Part shown: piece by piece, positions 1 through 6,367 of the stretch
Numbering within the stretch: the first letter of the stretch is position 1
Layout: every line of letters begins with the position of its first letter
Assembly: GCA_019683625.1 (NCBI GenBank)
Contig: JADGHY010000127.1
Coordinates: 1 to 6,367, forward strand
From: Thermoflavifilum sp.
GTDB taxonomy: Bacteria; Bacteroidota; Bacteroidia; Chitinophagales; Chitinophagaceae
Length of the DNA stretch: 6,367 bases
Direction of reading: 5' to 3'
Translations under genes and position numbers: made by a program
The notes under the pieces: generated by a model
Told to the model about the DNA's origin: nothing
The model's input: only the letters and a program-made list of their open reading frames with translations
The model's database searches: none

Positions 1-12
1 GAAAAATTGAGC

Positions 13-43
13 GCAAAGTTACGACTGATTATAACGAATTTGC
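13..43. repeat. Imperfect inverted repeat over the divergent promoter region
   Basis: The left arm GCAAAGTTA (13-21) is the reverse complement of TAAC (32-35) plus TTTGC (39-43), with three extra bases GAA (36-38) splitting the right arm. The loop is the 10 nt from 22 to 31. The left arm contains the minus-strand -7 box. The right arm is therefore a plus-strand -7-like box interrupted by three bases. It could be an operator or a decayed bidirectional promoter. No clean TAnnTTTG box for the threonine aldolase is visible in 1-89. Confidence 0.35.
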
Positions 44-45
44 AA
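14..45 (-). promoter_or_regulatory. Divergent minus-strand promoter, Bacteroidota type
   Basis: Read on the minus strand, positions 21 down to 14 are TAACTTTG, an exact match to the Bacteroidota -7 consensus TAnnTTTG. A TTG lies 21 nt further upstream (45 down to 43) and fits the -33 element of this promoter class, whose usual spacing is about 17-23 nt. Transcription would start at roughly position 5-10 and run leftwards, so it would drive a gene outside the window that is divergent from the threonine aldolase. The box match is seen directly; promoter activity is inferred. Confidence 0.5.
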
Positions 46-89
46 GCAAAAAGGTAATAGGAATATCATTTTTTATGAATTTTCTAACA

Positions 90-1112
90 ATGATTGATTT
101 CCGAAGCGACACCGTAACCAAGCCCACTCCGGGTATGCTCGACGCCATGATGAAAGCCGATGTGGGCGACGACGTCTGGGGTGAAGATCCCACGGTCAGG
201 AAACTGGAAGAACAGGTGGCCGGTTTGCTGGGAAAAGAAGCGGGATTGTTCTGCCCTTCCGGCACCATGACCAATCAGATCGCTGTGAAAATCCATACCC
301 AGCCCGGCGATGAGGTGATCTGCAGCGAGCTGGCACATGTGTATCAGTATGAGGCTGGCGGAATGGCTTTCCATTCGGGAGTGCAGGCTCATACGCTTCC
401 GGGAAACCGGGGCATGATCACAGCCGAACAAATCCGGGAAGCCATTCAGCCGGATGATATTCACAAGCCTATCAGCAGACTGGTATGTATTGAAAATACC
501 GTGAATCGCGGTGGCGGCTGCTGTTATCATCTGGAGGAGCTGCAGCGTATCCATGCGCTTTGCCGGGAACGTGGACTGGCCTTGCATCTGGATGGCGCCC
601 GGCTATTTCATGCATTGATCGCACGCGGAGAACAACCCGAGCAATATGGCGTGTTGTTCGATACGGTTTCCATTTGCCTAAGCAAGGGGCTGGGCTGCCC
701 GGTGGGTTCTGTGTTGGTGGGTAGCCGGGACCTGATTCAGAAGGCCAGGCGAGTGCGAAAGCTTATGGGCGGCGGCATGCGCCAGGCAGGATTCCTGGCG
801 GCCGCAGGATTGTATGCCCTCGAACACCATATTCACCGGCTGGCAGAAGATCACGACCATGCCCGCCAACTGGCAGCTGCACTCGCTGAGCATCCCGCTG
901 TGGCTTCCTTGTTGCCCGTGGAAACCAATATCCTGATTTTCGAGCTGAAACCACCCCACACGGCATCATCCTTCGCGGCATTCATGCGGGCTCATCAGAT
1001 TTTAGTGCACCCCATCGGTCCTCGCTCCATTCGCATGGTTACCCATTTGGATATTCATCCCCCAATGGTAGCGCATACGCTGGAGGTCATCCGCAGCTTT
1101 CCGGAGGCATAG
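90..1112 (+). CDS. ltaE: Low-specificity L-threonine aldolase (PLP enzyme)
   Basis: This enzyme cleaves L-threonine or L-allo-threonine to glycine and acetaldehyde in the cytoplasm, using pyridoxal phosphate (fold type I aminotransferase superfamily). With the start at 90 it has 340 residues, close to the roughly 330 of Escherichia coli LtaE, and the whole protein aligns from memory. Visible landmarks are the N-terminal RSDTVT (residues 5-10), GDDVWGEDPT (26-35), the AHVYQYEAGG segment with His83, PDDIH with His125, the HLDGAR cofactor motif with Asp168 and Arg171, the PLP lysine Lys199 in CLSKGLG, GGGMRQ (227-232) and RMVTHLD (315-321). The usual ENTH motif reads ENTV (Val138). The start at 90 matches the family N-terminus. 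An ATG at 75 would add five residues and has an AGGA 12 nt upstream, so it remains possible. The next gene has its own likely promoter, so this may be a single-gene unit. Confidence 0.93.
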   Translation: MIDFRSDTVTKPTPGMLDAMMKADVGDDVWGEDPTVRKLEEQVAGLLGKEAGLFCPSGTMTNQIAVKIHTQPGDEVICSELAHVYQYEAGGMAFHSGVQAHTLPGNRGMITAEQIREAIQPDDIHKPISRLVCIENTVNRGGGCCYHLEELQRIHALCRERGLALHLDGARLFHALIARGEQPEQYGVLFDTVSICLSKGLGCPVGSVLVGSRDLIQKARRVRKLMGGGMRQAGFLAAAGLYALEHHIHRLAEDHDHARQLAAALAEHPAVASLLPVETNILIFELKPPHTASSFAAFMRAHQILVHPIGPRSIRMVTHLDIHPPMVAHTLEVIRSFPEA

Positions 1113-1119
1113 CCTTTTT
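1105..1119 (+). terminator. Weak possible intrinsic terminator after the threonine aldolase
   Basis: AGGC (1105-1108), a 3-nt loop and GCCT (1112-1115) form a four-base-pair stem that two G-T wobble pairs could extend. The T-run at 1115-1119 starts inside the stem. It overlaps the stop codon. The stem is short, so this is only a candidate; the larger hairpin at 1144-1177 is an alternative. Confidence 0.22.
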
Positions 1120-1143
1120 CTGCAAGAAACGTCCATGCTTGCT

Positions 1144-1177
1144 TTTCATGTGCTTTGCAGCTATTTAGCACATCAAA
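1144..1177. repeat. Inverted repeat upstream of valS: operator or terminator hairpin
   Basis: ATGTGCT (1148-1154) and AGCACAT (1167-1173) are exact reverse complements separated by 12 nt. After one C-C mismatch (1147/1174) the outer bases TTT (1144-1146) and AAA (1175-1177) also pair, giving 10 matches over 11-base arms. The core arms are 19 bp apart centre to centre, near two helical turns. The left arm ends on the candidate -33 element, and the -7 box begins 3 nt after the right arm. Because TATTTTT (1181-1187) follows closely, it could also act as a terminator for the upstream gene. Confidence 0.5.
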
Positions 1178-1188
1178 CGGTATTTTTG
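1154..1188 (+). promoter_or_regulatory. valS promoter, Bacteroidota type
   Basis: TATTTTTG at 1181-1188 matches the -7 consensus TAnnTTTG exactly. TTTG at 1154-1157 matches the -33 element with a 23-nt spacer, the long end of the accepted range. The -7 box ends 5 nt before the ATG at 1194, so transcription would begin at or within a few bases of the start codon, leaving no room for a Shine-Dalgarno sequence. The boxes are seen directly; the start site is inferred. Confidence 0.55.
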
Positions 1189-1193
1189 CAACT

Positions 1194-3809
1194 ATGGAAA
1201 TAGCCAAGACCTATCAGCCTAAGACCGTCGAAGCAAAATGGTATGCCCGCTGGCTTGAGAAAGGATATATGCATTCAACGCCCGACCAACGCCAGCCTTA
1301 TACCATCGTGATTCCCCCGCCTAATGTAACGGGAGTCCTGCACATGGGACATGCCCTGAATGAAACCATCCAGGATATCCTTATCCGCCGCGCCCGTGCA
1401 AAAGGATATAATGCCTGTTGGGTACCAGGGGCCGACCATGCCTCTATAGCCACAGAGGCCAGGGTCGTGAACCAGCTGAAAACACAGGGTATCCGGAAAC
1501 AAGATATTGGCAGAGAAGCTTTTCTGCAACATGCCTGGGAATGGAAAGAAAAATATGGCGGCATCATATACGAGCAACTGAAAAAACTGGGCTGCAGCTG
1601 CGACTGGCAGCGCACCACCTTCACCCTGGATAACGAATATTCCAGAGCCGTGATCAAAGTATTTGTGCAGCTCTATCGCGAAGGCCTTATTTACCGCGGC
1701 CAACGGATGATCAACTGGGACCCCGCAGCCCTTACGGCCCTGAGCGATGAAGAGGTGGAGTATCGCGAAGTGGAATCTAAGCTCTACTATGTGCGCTATC
1801 CTCTGGAAGATAACACCGGTTTCATCACCATTGCCACTACCCGACCGGAAACCATCCTCGGCGATGTGGCCATTGCCGTGCATCCCGAAGATCCCCGCTA
1901 TCAACGGCTGATTGGAAAACATGCCAGGGTACCGCTCATCGACCGACGCATCCCCATCATTGCCGATTCTTATGTGGATCAAAGTTTTGGAACCGGTTGC
2001 CTGAAAATTACTCCGGCACACGACCCCAACGATTATCAAATAGGCATCACCCACCATTTGCCCAGCATAGACATCCTGAATCCCGATGGTACCATGAGCC
2101 CTGCAGCTCAGCTATTCGTAGGTGAAGATCGTTTCACCGTGAGACAGAAGATGGCCGATTTGCTCCTGGAAAAAGGTTTTCTGGCAAAAACCGAATCAAT
2201 CGTCCACAAGGTGGGATTTTCCCAACGCAGCAACGCCGTAGTGGAGCCCCGCATCTCCACCCAATGGTTTTTGAAAATGAAAGATCTTGCAAAACCTGCT
2301 CTGGATGCGGTATTGAACAGGCAGATTCAGATTCATCCCGAAGAGCGCTTTCTCAATACCTACCGGCATTGGATGGAAAATGTGCAGGATTGGTGCATTT
2401 CGCGTCAGTTGTGGTGGGGCCATCGGATCCCGGCCTGGTATGATGAGCAAGGGGAAATCTATGTTGCGGAAACCGAAGCAGAGGCCTATGCCCTGGCCCG
2501 GGAACGTAATGCCCACAAGGAAGTCCAACTGCATCAGGACGAAGACGTACTGGACACCTGGTTTTCTTCCTGGCTCTGGCCTATTGAAGTGTTTCGAGGC
2601 ATCACCCAGCCGCAAAACGCCGAATGGCGATATTATTATCCTACCACGGTGCTGGTGACCGGACAAGATATTATCTTCTTCTGGGTAGCCCGCATGATCA
2701 TGGCAGGCTTGCATTTTACCGGTGAGATTCCTTTCCGGCATGTATATTTCACGGGCATGGTGCGCGATAAGCTGGGAAGGAAAATGAGTAAATCGCTGGG
2801 TAATTCACCCGATTTGTCTCAACTTATCGATGAATATGGTGCCGACGCCGTGCGTTTTGGCATCATGATCTCCTCCCCGGCAGGCAATGATTTGCTGTTC
2901 GATGAAAAAGGATGCGAACAAGGTTTGCATTTCTGCAATAAGCTCTGGAATGCGCTACGGCTCATCAAAAGCTGGGAATCAAAAGCCACCTCGCAACCCG
3001 CATCCGCTGGCGAATTCCCCATCAAATGGTTTCAACATCGCCTGCAAGCTTTTCTCCGGCAAACGGAAAGCGATTTTGAGCAATTTCGCCTCAGTGAAAA
3101 CCTGAAGAGTTTGTATAGCCTTATCTGGGAAGACTTTTGCAGCACCTACCTGGAATGGATGAAACCCGCTCCAGACGCTGCAGGAATCCAAATCACGAAA
3201 TCCTATTTCGAAACCCTCCTGCAATTGTTGCACCCCTTCATGCCATTTATCACTGAAGAAATATACCATCTGCTCTCCCCACATGATCCGGAAGATCACC
3301 TGATCATCAAACCCCTGCCTTCTGCCGGCGATATTGATGAAAACATCGTACAGCAAGGACTGCTCTTGAAAGAAATCATTGCCAGCGTAAGGCAACATTT
3401 GCAGATGCATCAGGTGAAAACCAAACAATCGCTTGAGTTGTGGATCCAAACTTCACAACGGGATACTTATGAAAACTTTATGCCTATTCTCACCTCACAG
3501 TTGCACGCACAAAGCATTGTATTTACCGAGCAGCCACCAGCACAATCCATCCGCGTCGTAGTAGGAAAAGATATGATTTACCTAAAGCTTCCCCAACTGG
3601 AAACCACATCCTCCGATCATCAAAAACAACATCTGGAAAAAGACCTGGCTTATCTGAAAACATTTTTACAAAAGATTGAAGAAAAACTGCAAAACGAGCG
3701 CTTCTTGCAACATGCTAAACCGGAAGTGGTGGAACGCGAACAAAAGAAAAAACAAGATACCCTGGAAAAAATTCGGGTAATTGAAGAAACATTACGTACC
3801 CTGTCGTAA
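1194..3809 (+). CDS. valS: Valine--tRNA ligase (valyl-tRNA synthetase)
   Basis: This cytoplasmic class I synthetase charges tRNA-Val with valine and hydrolyses mischarged Thr-tRNA-Val. The protein is complete at 871 residues, normal for bacterial ValRS. Domains in order are: Rossmann catalytic half with the HIGH-type motif HMGH (50-53) after PPPNVTG (41-47); CP1 editing domain with TTRPET (215-220) and KITPAHDPND (271-280), including Lys271, Asp277 and Asp280; CISRQLWWGHRIPAW (401-415); the second catalytic half with KMSKS (530-534); anticodon-binding helices (about 610-760); and a C-terminal coiled-coil arm (about 805-871) with the characteristic NERFLQ and KPEVVE segments. All catalytic motifs are intact. 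A longer reading from TTG at 1155 adds 13 residues but lies across the promoter and inverted repeat, so ATG 1194 is preferred. The next gene starts 22 nt after the stop. Confidence 0.98.
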   Translation: MEIAKTYQPKTVEAKWYARWLEKGYMHSTPDQRQPYTIVIPPPNVTGVLHMGHALNETIQDILIRRARAKGYNACWVPGADHASIATEARVVNQLKTQGIRKQDIGREAFLQHAWEWKEKYGGIIYEQLKKLGCSCDWQRTTFTLDNEYSRAVIKVFVQLYREGLIYRGQRMINWDPAALTALSDEEVEYREVESKLYYVRYPLEDNTGFITIATTRPETILGDVAIAVHPEDPRYQRLIGKHARVPLIDRRIPIIADSYVDQSFGTGCLKITPAHDPNDYQIGITHHLPSIDILNPDGTMSPAAQLFVGEDRFTVRQKMADLLLEKGFLAKTESIVHKVGFSQRSNAVVEPRISTQWFLKMKDLAKPALDAVLNRQIQIHPEERFLNTYRHWMENVQDWCISRQLWWGHRIPAWYDEQGEIYVAETEAEAYALARERNAHKEVQLHQDEDVLDTWFSSWLWPIEVFRGITQPQNAEWRYYYPTTVLVTGQDIIFFWVARMIMAGLHFTGEIPFRHVYFTGMVRDKLGRKMSKSLGNSPDLSQLIDEYGADAVRFGIMISSPAGNDLLFDEKGCEQGLHFCNKLWNALRLIKSWESKATSQPASAGEFPIKWFQHRLQAFLRQTESDFEQFRLSENLKSLYSLIWEDFCSTYLEWMKPAPDAAGIQITKSYFETLLQLLHPFMPFITEEIYHLLSPHDPEDHLIIKPLPSAGDIDENIVQQGLLLKEIIASVRQHLQMHQVKTKQSLELWIQTSQRDTYENFMPILTSQLHAQSIVFTEQPPAQSIRVVVGKDMIYLKLPQLETTSSDHQKQHLEKDLAYLKTFLQKIEEKLQNERFLQHAKPEVVEREQKKKQDTLEKIRVIEETLRTLS

Positions 3810-3831
3810 TTCATCCGAAGATGCAGGGATC

Positions 3832-4359
3832 ATGAAACGATTTAAACCATTCATGAAGGTCATTTGGCTGACAGGTCTGTGTTGCGGAACCTTCATCTGC
3901 CGCGCGCAACAGCTGTTTAGCCCTTCGGCAAAAATTATAGATAGCTTATCTCAGCAAGGCCCCTCGTTGTTCACCTTCATTGGCCATGATTCATCATCAC
4001 GCATACCTGCATCGCTGATGAAACAATTGATCGATTCGCCGCTGGTGGTGAAAGATACTCGTGGCAGGCTATACCAGGTAAGCCGTTTTGATTTTGGCTA
4101 TCTGCATATTGACACCACTTTCAACGATACCACCGAAAGATTTGAACTTGTTCCGGAATATATGGGGTTCACATTCTTGCAAAATCAGTTAGATTCCTTA
4201 TGGAAGGCTCGCATCAAGAAAACCCTGCATGCTGGGGAGCGGGTATTTTTTGATCATATCATTGCAGAAGATAGTTCTGGCATTAAATACGGAGCCCCAC
4301 CATTGCATATTCTGGTGATAGACACCTCACAAAAGGTTAACGAAGCTGAAGCGGAATAA
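3832..4359 (+). CDS. Small exported protein, possible GldM C-terminal-like domain
   Basis: I do not recognise a named family with certainty. The 175-residue protein begins with a clear signal peptide: basic MKRFKPFMK, a hydrophobic core at residues 10-22, and a likely signal peptidase I site after CRA (25/26). No lipobox precedes Cys17, Cys18 or Cys23, so it is probably a soluble periplasmic or surface protein. The mature part is beta-rich. Residues about 81-162 run YQVSRFDF, a variable stretch, FLQNQLDSLWKARI, then HAGERVFFDHIIAEDSSG and a closing strand PPLHILVI. That order resembles, from memory, the terminal domain of GldM/PorM, where a conserved PGDRIYFEDI-like strand and a Gly turn occur in the same places; this is inference. 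Translation from a TTG at 3781 would overlap valS and spoil the signal peptide, so ATG 3832 is chosen. It probably depends on the valS promoter. Its end overlaps the convergent gene by 23 nt. Confidence 0.8.
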   Translation: MKRFKPFMKVIWLTGLCCGTFICRAQQLFSPSAKIIDSLSQQGPSLFTFIGHDSSSRIPASLMKQLIDSPLVVKDTRGRLYQVSRFDFGYLHIDTTFNDTTERFELVPEYMGFTFLQNQLDSLWKARIKKTLHAGERVFFDHIIAEDSSGIKYGAPPLHILVIDTSQKVNEAEAE

Positions 4360-6367
4360 TCAATTCCCATCGGTTTGGCCTGCCGGGAAATAACGGATCC
4401 GTATCTAACAAATGGCTAAATCTGAGCGTGATGCTCAAGGGATAAATATTCCACCAGCGGGTATCGCCTGTGAGTTCCATGCCTGCAGATCTGAAGCGCT
4501 GATGGGCTATCTGTTGTTGCTGATAATAAAGGGTGCGGCTATCATCATAAAACAGATTAAGCCGAAACCGAAGAAAATAAAATATGCCACCCAAACCCCA
4601 GTCGGGATACACCAGAGGAAACTGATAATTGAATCCCCATTTGGTAATCTGATGATAATAAGGCGCATGATAACCTCTTGCGTAGGGAAATGCATCGGTG
4701 AATGCATAAGTGTTGGCCGTATCTTTATGCTGGAAGGCAAATTGCAACAGCAAGCTGTGCGAAGGCCATAGGCCAGGAAAATACAAGTCGGCCTTTGCCA
4801 ACCATTGCATAGCAAAATGAGCACCAAGCGAATGATTCCAGCTCAAATACAGATTTTGTGCAAGGTGAGGTGCAATGTGCTGGCGGGCTTGCAAACGTTG
4901 TTGTGTAAACTGCCATCCAAGGTTTACATACGGCATGGAAAAACCATGAGCCACCGAAGCCTTCTGAAAAGGATATTGTACATGCGTCTGATAAATTCCT
5001 GCAAAAGGAATCAAATACCGGCTCATCATCCGTCCCGAGAAATTCCAAGGAATATATCCTGAAAGGCTGGCCGAGGCTTCATTCCACATCACTTGCTGGC
5101 CACCCCTTTCCCATGCTGTTCGGTGAGCTGTGTAGGAGCCGCCGACATTCCATATCGCATACCATCCACCATACGTGCCAGAAAGGCCAACGCTGTGAGA
5201 GGCTTCATTGCGGTTGTACATATAATACACAGAAGAAGAAAAAGTGTTGAGTATATTATCCGACAAAACCTGAAAGCCATAATCCGGATCATCCAGAATG
5301 GGTTCCCAACTATGTACGTGGATGAGCTGAAAAGATTTGGGATAACGCATAATCGCAAAATGCCGATGAGGTGTTTCCTGCAATACGTTAGCTGCTTCGG
5401 CTTGCAATGCATGGGGCACATAGGGATAATCTATCCTGTAAAGCAAAAGGCTGTCTATAGGTTCCCAAACAGTGGTATCGAGAGCAAGCTTCATTAACTT
5501 ATTGCCATTCAGGGTGAACTGGCTATACACCAGCCAGCGCCCGTCAGGCGAAACTGCAGGTGTATAACAACTCGAGGCCGCATGGGTTACCTGATAAATG
5601 GCATGCGTCTCCGATGAAACTGCATAGATCTGTTGGATATGGCCGAAGCTACCACTGAAAAAAATCCACGATCCGGAATGATCCGAGGGGTGCAATACAC
5701 AAAACTCTTGTATGGGATGAAAAGTAAAGGGTGTAATGAGCTTCACTTTGCGGCTCTGCAGATCTTCATGGATAATGGCCGAACGTCCGGCACTATCTTG
5801 TGCAATACAATAAACCGACTTCCCATCAGCAGCAAAATGAGGGTAAGCCAACATGCCATGAAAAGGACTCGGAAATGAATCCACCAATAATCCGTCGCGT
5901 GTGCGAAATAAGCATAACTGTACCGACTGATCGGGAGCCACCGAAACGGCTACGATGTACTGCCCATCAGGTGATAAGGCGGGTGAAAAAAGTTTGGTGC
6001 GGTGGGTAATCTTTTTCACACGGCGATGTAAAAAATCATCATACATGATCACGCCAAAATCTTTCCATCCCCACCGCGGATCACTCCGATAGCCAGCCCA
6101 AACGATTCCATGAGCATTGGCATCAAAATCATGATCCACTACGATACCCTGGCGAACCACGCGATGCATGCGGCCGGAAGACGCTCTCCGCATAATAGTT
6201 GGAAGTTTCTGAAAACTATTTTGCACAAACAATAACGTATCTGCAGAGAGGAATATCGGATATTGTTCATTGACATAATTTTTTGTCGGCGCATTGAGTG
6301 GAATGGCCCGGTCGGGCTGCTTGGGCTTATCGCGTTCCCATTGCCGGGCGAAATACTGCATGGCATC
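4337..6367 (-). CDS. TolB-like beta-propeller fused to outer-membrane beta-barrel (N-terminus outside window)
   Basis: The reading frame is open to the right edge, so 676 residues plus the stop are seen and the true N-terminus, including any signal peptide, is missing. Counting from the Met at 6361, residues about 30-340 form a beta-propeller with PD40/WD40-like repeats: ALSPDGQYIVAVS (128-140), HFAADGKSVYCIAQD (175-189) and AVSPDGRWLVYSQ (269-281). From about 345 the protein changes to alternating, aromatic- and glycine-rich strands typical of a porin-like barrel, opening with HVHSWEP (348-354) and DPDYGFQVLSDNILNT. Similar Bacteroidota proteins, as I recall them, carry a peptidase-like domain before the propeller, and the visible first helix DAMQYFARQW could be the end of one. 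The last residues are PLQLR, without the terminal aromatic usual in barrels. Likely location is the outer membrane; substrate or role is unknown. The gene converges on the exported-protein gene. Confidence 0.85.
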   Translation of the reverse strand, partial: DAMQYFARQWERDKPKQPDRAIPLNAPTKNYVNEQYPIFLSADTLLFVQNSFQKLPTIMRRASSGRMHRVVRQGIVVDHDFDANAHGIVWAGYRSDPRWGWKDFGVIMYDDFLHRRVKKITHRTKLFSPALSPDGQYIVAVSVAPDQSVQLCLFRTRDGLLVDSFPSPFHGMLAYPHFAADGKSVYCIAQDSAGRSAIIHEDLQSRKVKLITPFTFHPIQEFCVLHPSDHSGSWIFFSGSFGHIQQIYAVSSETHAIYQVTHAASSCYTPAVSPDGRWLVYSQFTLNGNKLMKLALDTTVWEPIDSLLLYRIDYPYVPHALQAEAANVLQETPHRHFAIMRYPKSFQLIHVHSWEPILDDPDYGFQVLSDNILNTFSSSVYYMYNRNEASHSVGLSGTYGGWYAIWNVGGSYTAHRTAWERGGQQVMWNEASASLSGYIPWNFSGRMMSRYLIPFAGIYQTHVQYPFQKASVAHGFSMPYVNLGWQFTQQRLQARQHIAPHLAQNLYLSWNHSLGAHFAMQWLAKADLYFPGLWPSHSLLLQFAFQHKDTANTYAFTDAFPYARGYHAPYYHQITKWGFNYQFPLVYPDWGLGGIFYFLRFRLNLFYDDSRTLYYQQQQIAHQRFRSAGMELTGDTRWWNIYPLSITLRFSHLLDTDPLFPGRPNRWELIIPLQLR

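Noticed and set aside
84..587. 167-codon open frame on the minus strand inside the threonine aldolase
   Set aside because: Antisense to a clearly conserved enzyme and without recognisable protein features.
1155..1193. TTG start that would lengthen ValRS by 13 residues
   Set aside because: The extra residues do not resemble ValRS N-termini, and the segment contains the inverted repeat and the -7 box; ATG 1194 gives the family-typical start.
1275..2057. 260-codon open frame on the minus strand inside valS
   Set aside because: It lies entirely antisense to well-conserved ValRS sequence, has no recognisable domain or promoter, and is explained by codon bias of the real gene.
3781..3831. TTG start that would lengthen the exported protein by 17 residues
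   Set aside because: It overlaps the end of valS and would bury the clear signal peptide that begins at ATG 3832.
4364..4389. TTCCC/GGGAA inverted repeat just after the exported-protein gene, considered as a terminator
   Set aside because: The stem has only five pairs with a 16-nt loop and no T-run on either strand; it lies in barrel-coding sequence.
4393..4402. Perfect palindrome ACGGATCCGT
   Set aside because: It has no loop and no flanking T-run, and it encodes part of the barrel; a 10-bp palindrome in a window this size is not remarkable.
4412..5878. Several plus-strand open frames of 81-134 codons within the barrel/propeller gene
   Set aside because: All are antisense to the long minus-strand gene, whose propeller repeats and barrel strands are clearly protein-like; the plus-strand translations show no domain or membrane pattern.

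Overview
The window looks like ordinary chromosomal DNA from a member of the Bacteroidota. The evidence is the TAnnTTTG-type -7 promoter boxes, the scarcity of strong Shine-Dalgarno sequences, and the presence of a propeller-plus-barrel outer-membrane protein of a kind common in that phylum. Base composition is close to half G+C by eye. The protein sequences look most like Chitinophagaceae to me, but that is recall and not a search result.

Layout from left to right. Positions 1-89 are an upstream region with a good minus-strand promoter that points out of the window; its -7 box forms an imperfect dyad with a broken copy on the plus strand. A low-specificity L-threonine aldolase follows (90-1112, +). 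An 81-bp gap holds a weak hairpin, an 11-bp-arm inverted repeat and a plus-strand promoter whose -7 box ends only 5 nt before the next start codon. Valyl-tRNA synthetase (valS, 1194-3809, +) is complete. A small exported protein of unknown function starts 22 nt after it (3832-4359, +), probably in the same transcript. Its 3' end overlaps by 23 nt the 3' end of a large convergent gene (4337 to beyond 6367, -). That gene encodes a TolB-like beta-propeller joined to a predicted outer-membrane beta-barrel, and its N-terminus lies outside the window.

Functionally these are mostly separate jobs: glycine/threonine metabolism, tRNA charging, and two cell-envelope proteins. I see no CRISPR array, mobile element, tRNA or rRNA gene, phage gene or defence system. 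The most useful second looks are the dyad-plus-promoter arrangement upstream of valS, which suggests a leaderless or near-leaderless mRNA, and the small exported protein, whose C-terminal half resembles the terminal domain of GldM-type gliding/type IX secretion proteins. I do not see a convincing undescribed system here.
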